Part shown: positions 63,626 to 64,000 of the stretch, one piece after another
Position numbering within the stretch: position 1 is the first letter of the stretch
Layout of the letters: each line of letters begins with the position of its first letter
Assembly: GCF_030908465.1 (NCBI RefSeq)
Contig: NZ_CP133078.1
Location: 1,054,001 to 1,118,000, forward strand
DNA length: 64,000 nucleotides
Source: Anaerotignum sp. MB30-C6
GTDB taxonomy: Bacteria > Bacillota > Clostridia > Lachnospirales > Anaerotignaceae
Reading direction: 5' to 3'
The notes under the pieces: model-generated
Seen by the model: only the letters and a program-made list of their open reading frames with translations
Databases searched by the model: none
Told to the model about the DNA's origin: nothing
Made by a program: the position numbers and the translations under genes

Positions 63626-64000
63626 TGAAAAAAGGATTAACACTATTTTTTGCGTTTACTTTGGCGTTGACAGTAACGGTTACACCAGTTGCAGCTAAGC
63701 CAGGTAATGGGAACTCCAATGTTTCTTCTTCAGAAAAAGAAACAAAAGGTAATGAAACAAAGGGTAATGAAACAAAGGGTAATGAAACAAAAGGTAATGA
63801 AACAAAGGGTAATGAAGCAAAAGGGAATGAATCATCACAAGCATCTACGGACGGTAGTATGGATTTAAGTGGAAATGCAGACCAGAAAACAAAAACAGAT
63901 GGTCAAGCAAACAAAAAGGTGTTCAAAGATGAACTGAATGAGCAAAAGAAAGCGTTACAGAAAGAAAAGAGTTCTTTAAATCAACAGTTAGAAGATCTTC
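63626..64000 (+). CDS. Exported repeat protein under c-di-GMP control (partial)
   Basis: The first 125 residues of a longer protein that runs off the window. A signal peptide (about 1-24, MKKGLTLFFAFTLALT... ending VAA) is followed by a Ser-rich stretch and then a five-fold repeat of the five-residue unit NETKG with one NEAKG, about residues 43-72. A charged helical segment (QANKKVFKDELNEQKKALQKEKSSL) follows and looks like a coiled coil. The ribosome site is GAAGGGAAG. It lies just after a c-di-GMP-I riboswitch, as known for surface and adhesion proteins of Clostridia. The function is unknown. Confidence 0.88.

Noticed and set aside
1..64000. CRISPR array, rRNA genes, complete insertion sequence or replication origin
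   Set aside because: I looked for regular spaced repeats, rRNA signatures, transposases and DnaA boxes and found none that stand up.

Overview
The window looks like the chromosome of a low-GC, anaerobic, Gram-positive member of the Clostridia, most likely a Lachnospirales relative. Supporting signs are strong AGGAGG ribosome sites, a leucine T-box, a class I cyclic-di-GMP riboswitch, consensus TTGACA/TATAAT promoters, TRAP transport, a sigma-54 activator next to L-cysteine desulfidase, an SLH-anchored lysozyme and a parE/parC pair. Species cannot be fixed from the sequence alone.

Layout, left half. 1-9.7 kb: small winged-helix-like protein, 7TM-type GGDEF cyclase, pantothenate operon (panG-panB-panC), two unknown membrane proteins and a Cache-HAMP chemoreceptor. 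9.8-12.4 kb: relic of a prophage control region, with a cI-like repressor, divergent small HTH protein, operator palindromes, two tiny Cys-rich proteins and an ArpU/RinA-like regulator whose C-terminus is broken by a 14-bp tandem duplication. 13-16 kb: K+/H+ antiporter and two paralogous membrane proteins, one frameshifted in a G8 tract. 16.2-21.4 kb (minus strand): leucine operon T-box-leuA-leuC-leuD-leuB, with a MITE-like element between leuA and leuC. 21.5-27.8 kb: FadR-type regulator, DUF3795 protein, ilvD and a TRAP transporter dctPQM.

Layout, right half. 28-33 kb: secreted unknown protein, cell-wall amidase and a hybrid histidine kinase with two solute-binding domains. 33-38.4 kb: TetR-HlyD-ABC2-ABC2-TolC-like export operon with no ATPase. 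38.6-40.6 kb: lplA-lipA. 41-44.2 kb: sigma-54 activator with cyuA behind a near-perfect -24/-12 promoter. 44.6-50.6 kb: MerR-RDD fusion and parE-parC. 50.8-56.6 kb: tRNA-Ser(CGA), double-MerR regulator with an ABC exporter, MocR regulator with a B3/B4-LysE pair. 56.7-61.2 kb: YyaL-like protein, frameshifted phosphodiesterase, yaaA and a bcp gene with an in-frame stop. 61.2-64 kb: candidate structured RNA, GH25-SLH lysozyme, and a c-di-GMP riboswitch controlling a repeat-rich exported protein that runs off the window.

The genes form several coherent modules: branched-chain amino acid and pantothenate synthesis (leuABCD, ilvD, panGBC share 2-ketoisovalerate chemistry), c-di-GMP signalling (GGDEF cyclase at one end, riboswitch at the other), cell-envelope remodelling, and locally regulated efflux. 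Three genes carry single disruptions (G8 frameshift, phosphodiesterase frameshift, bcp amber codon); these may be real decay, phase variation or assembly errors.
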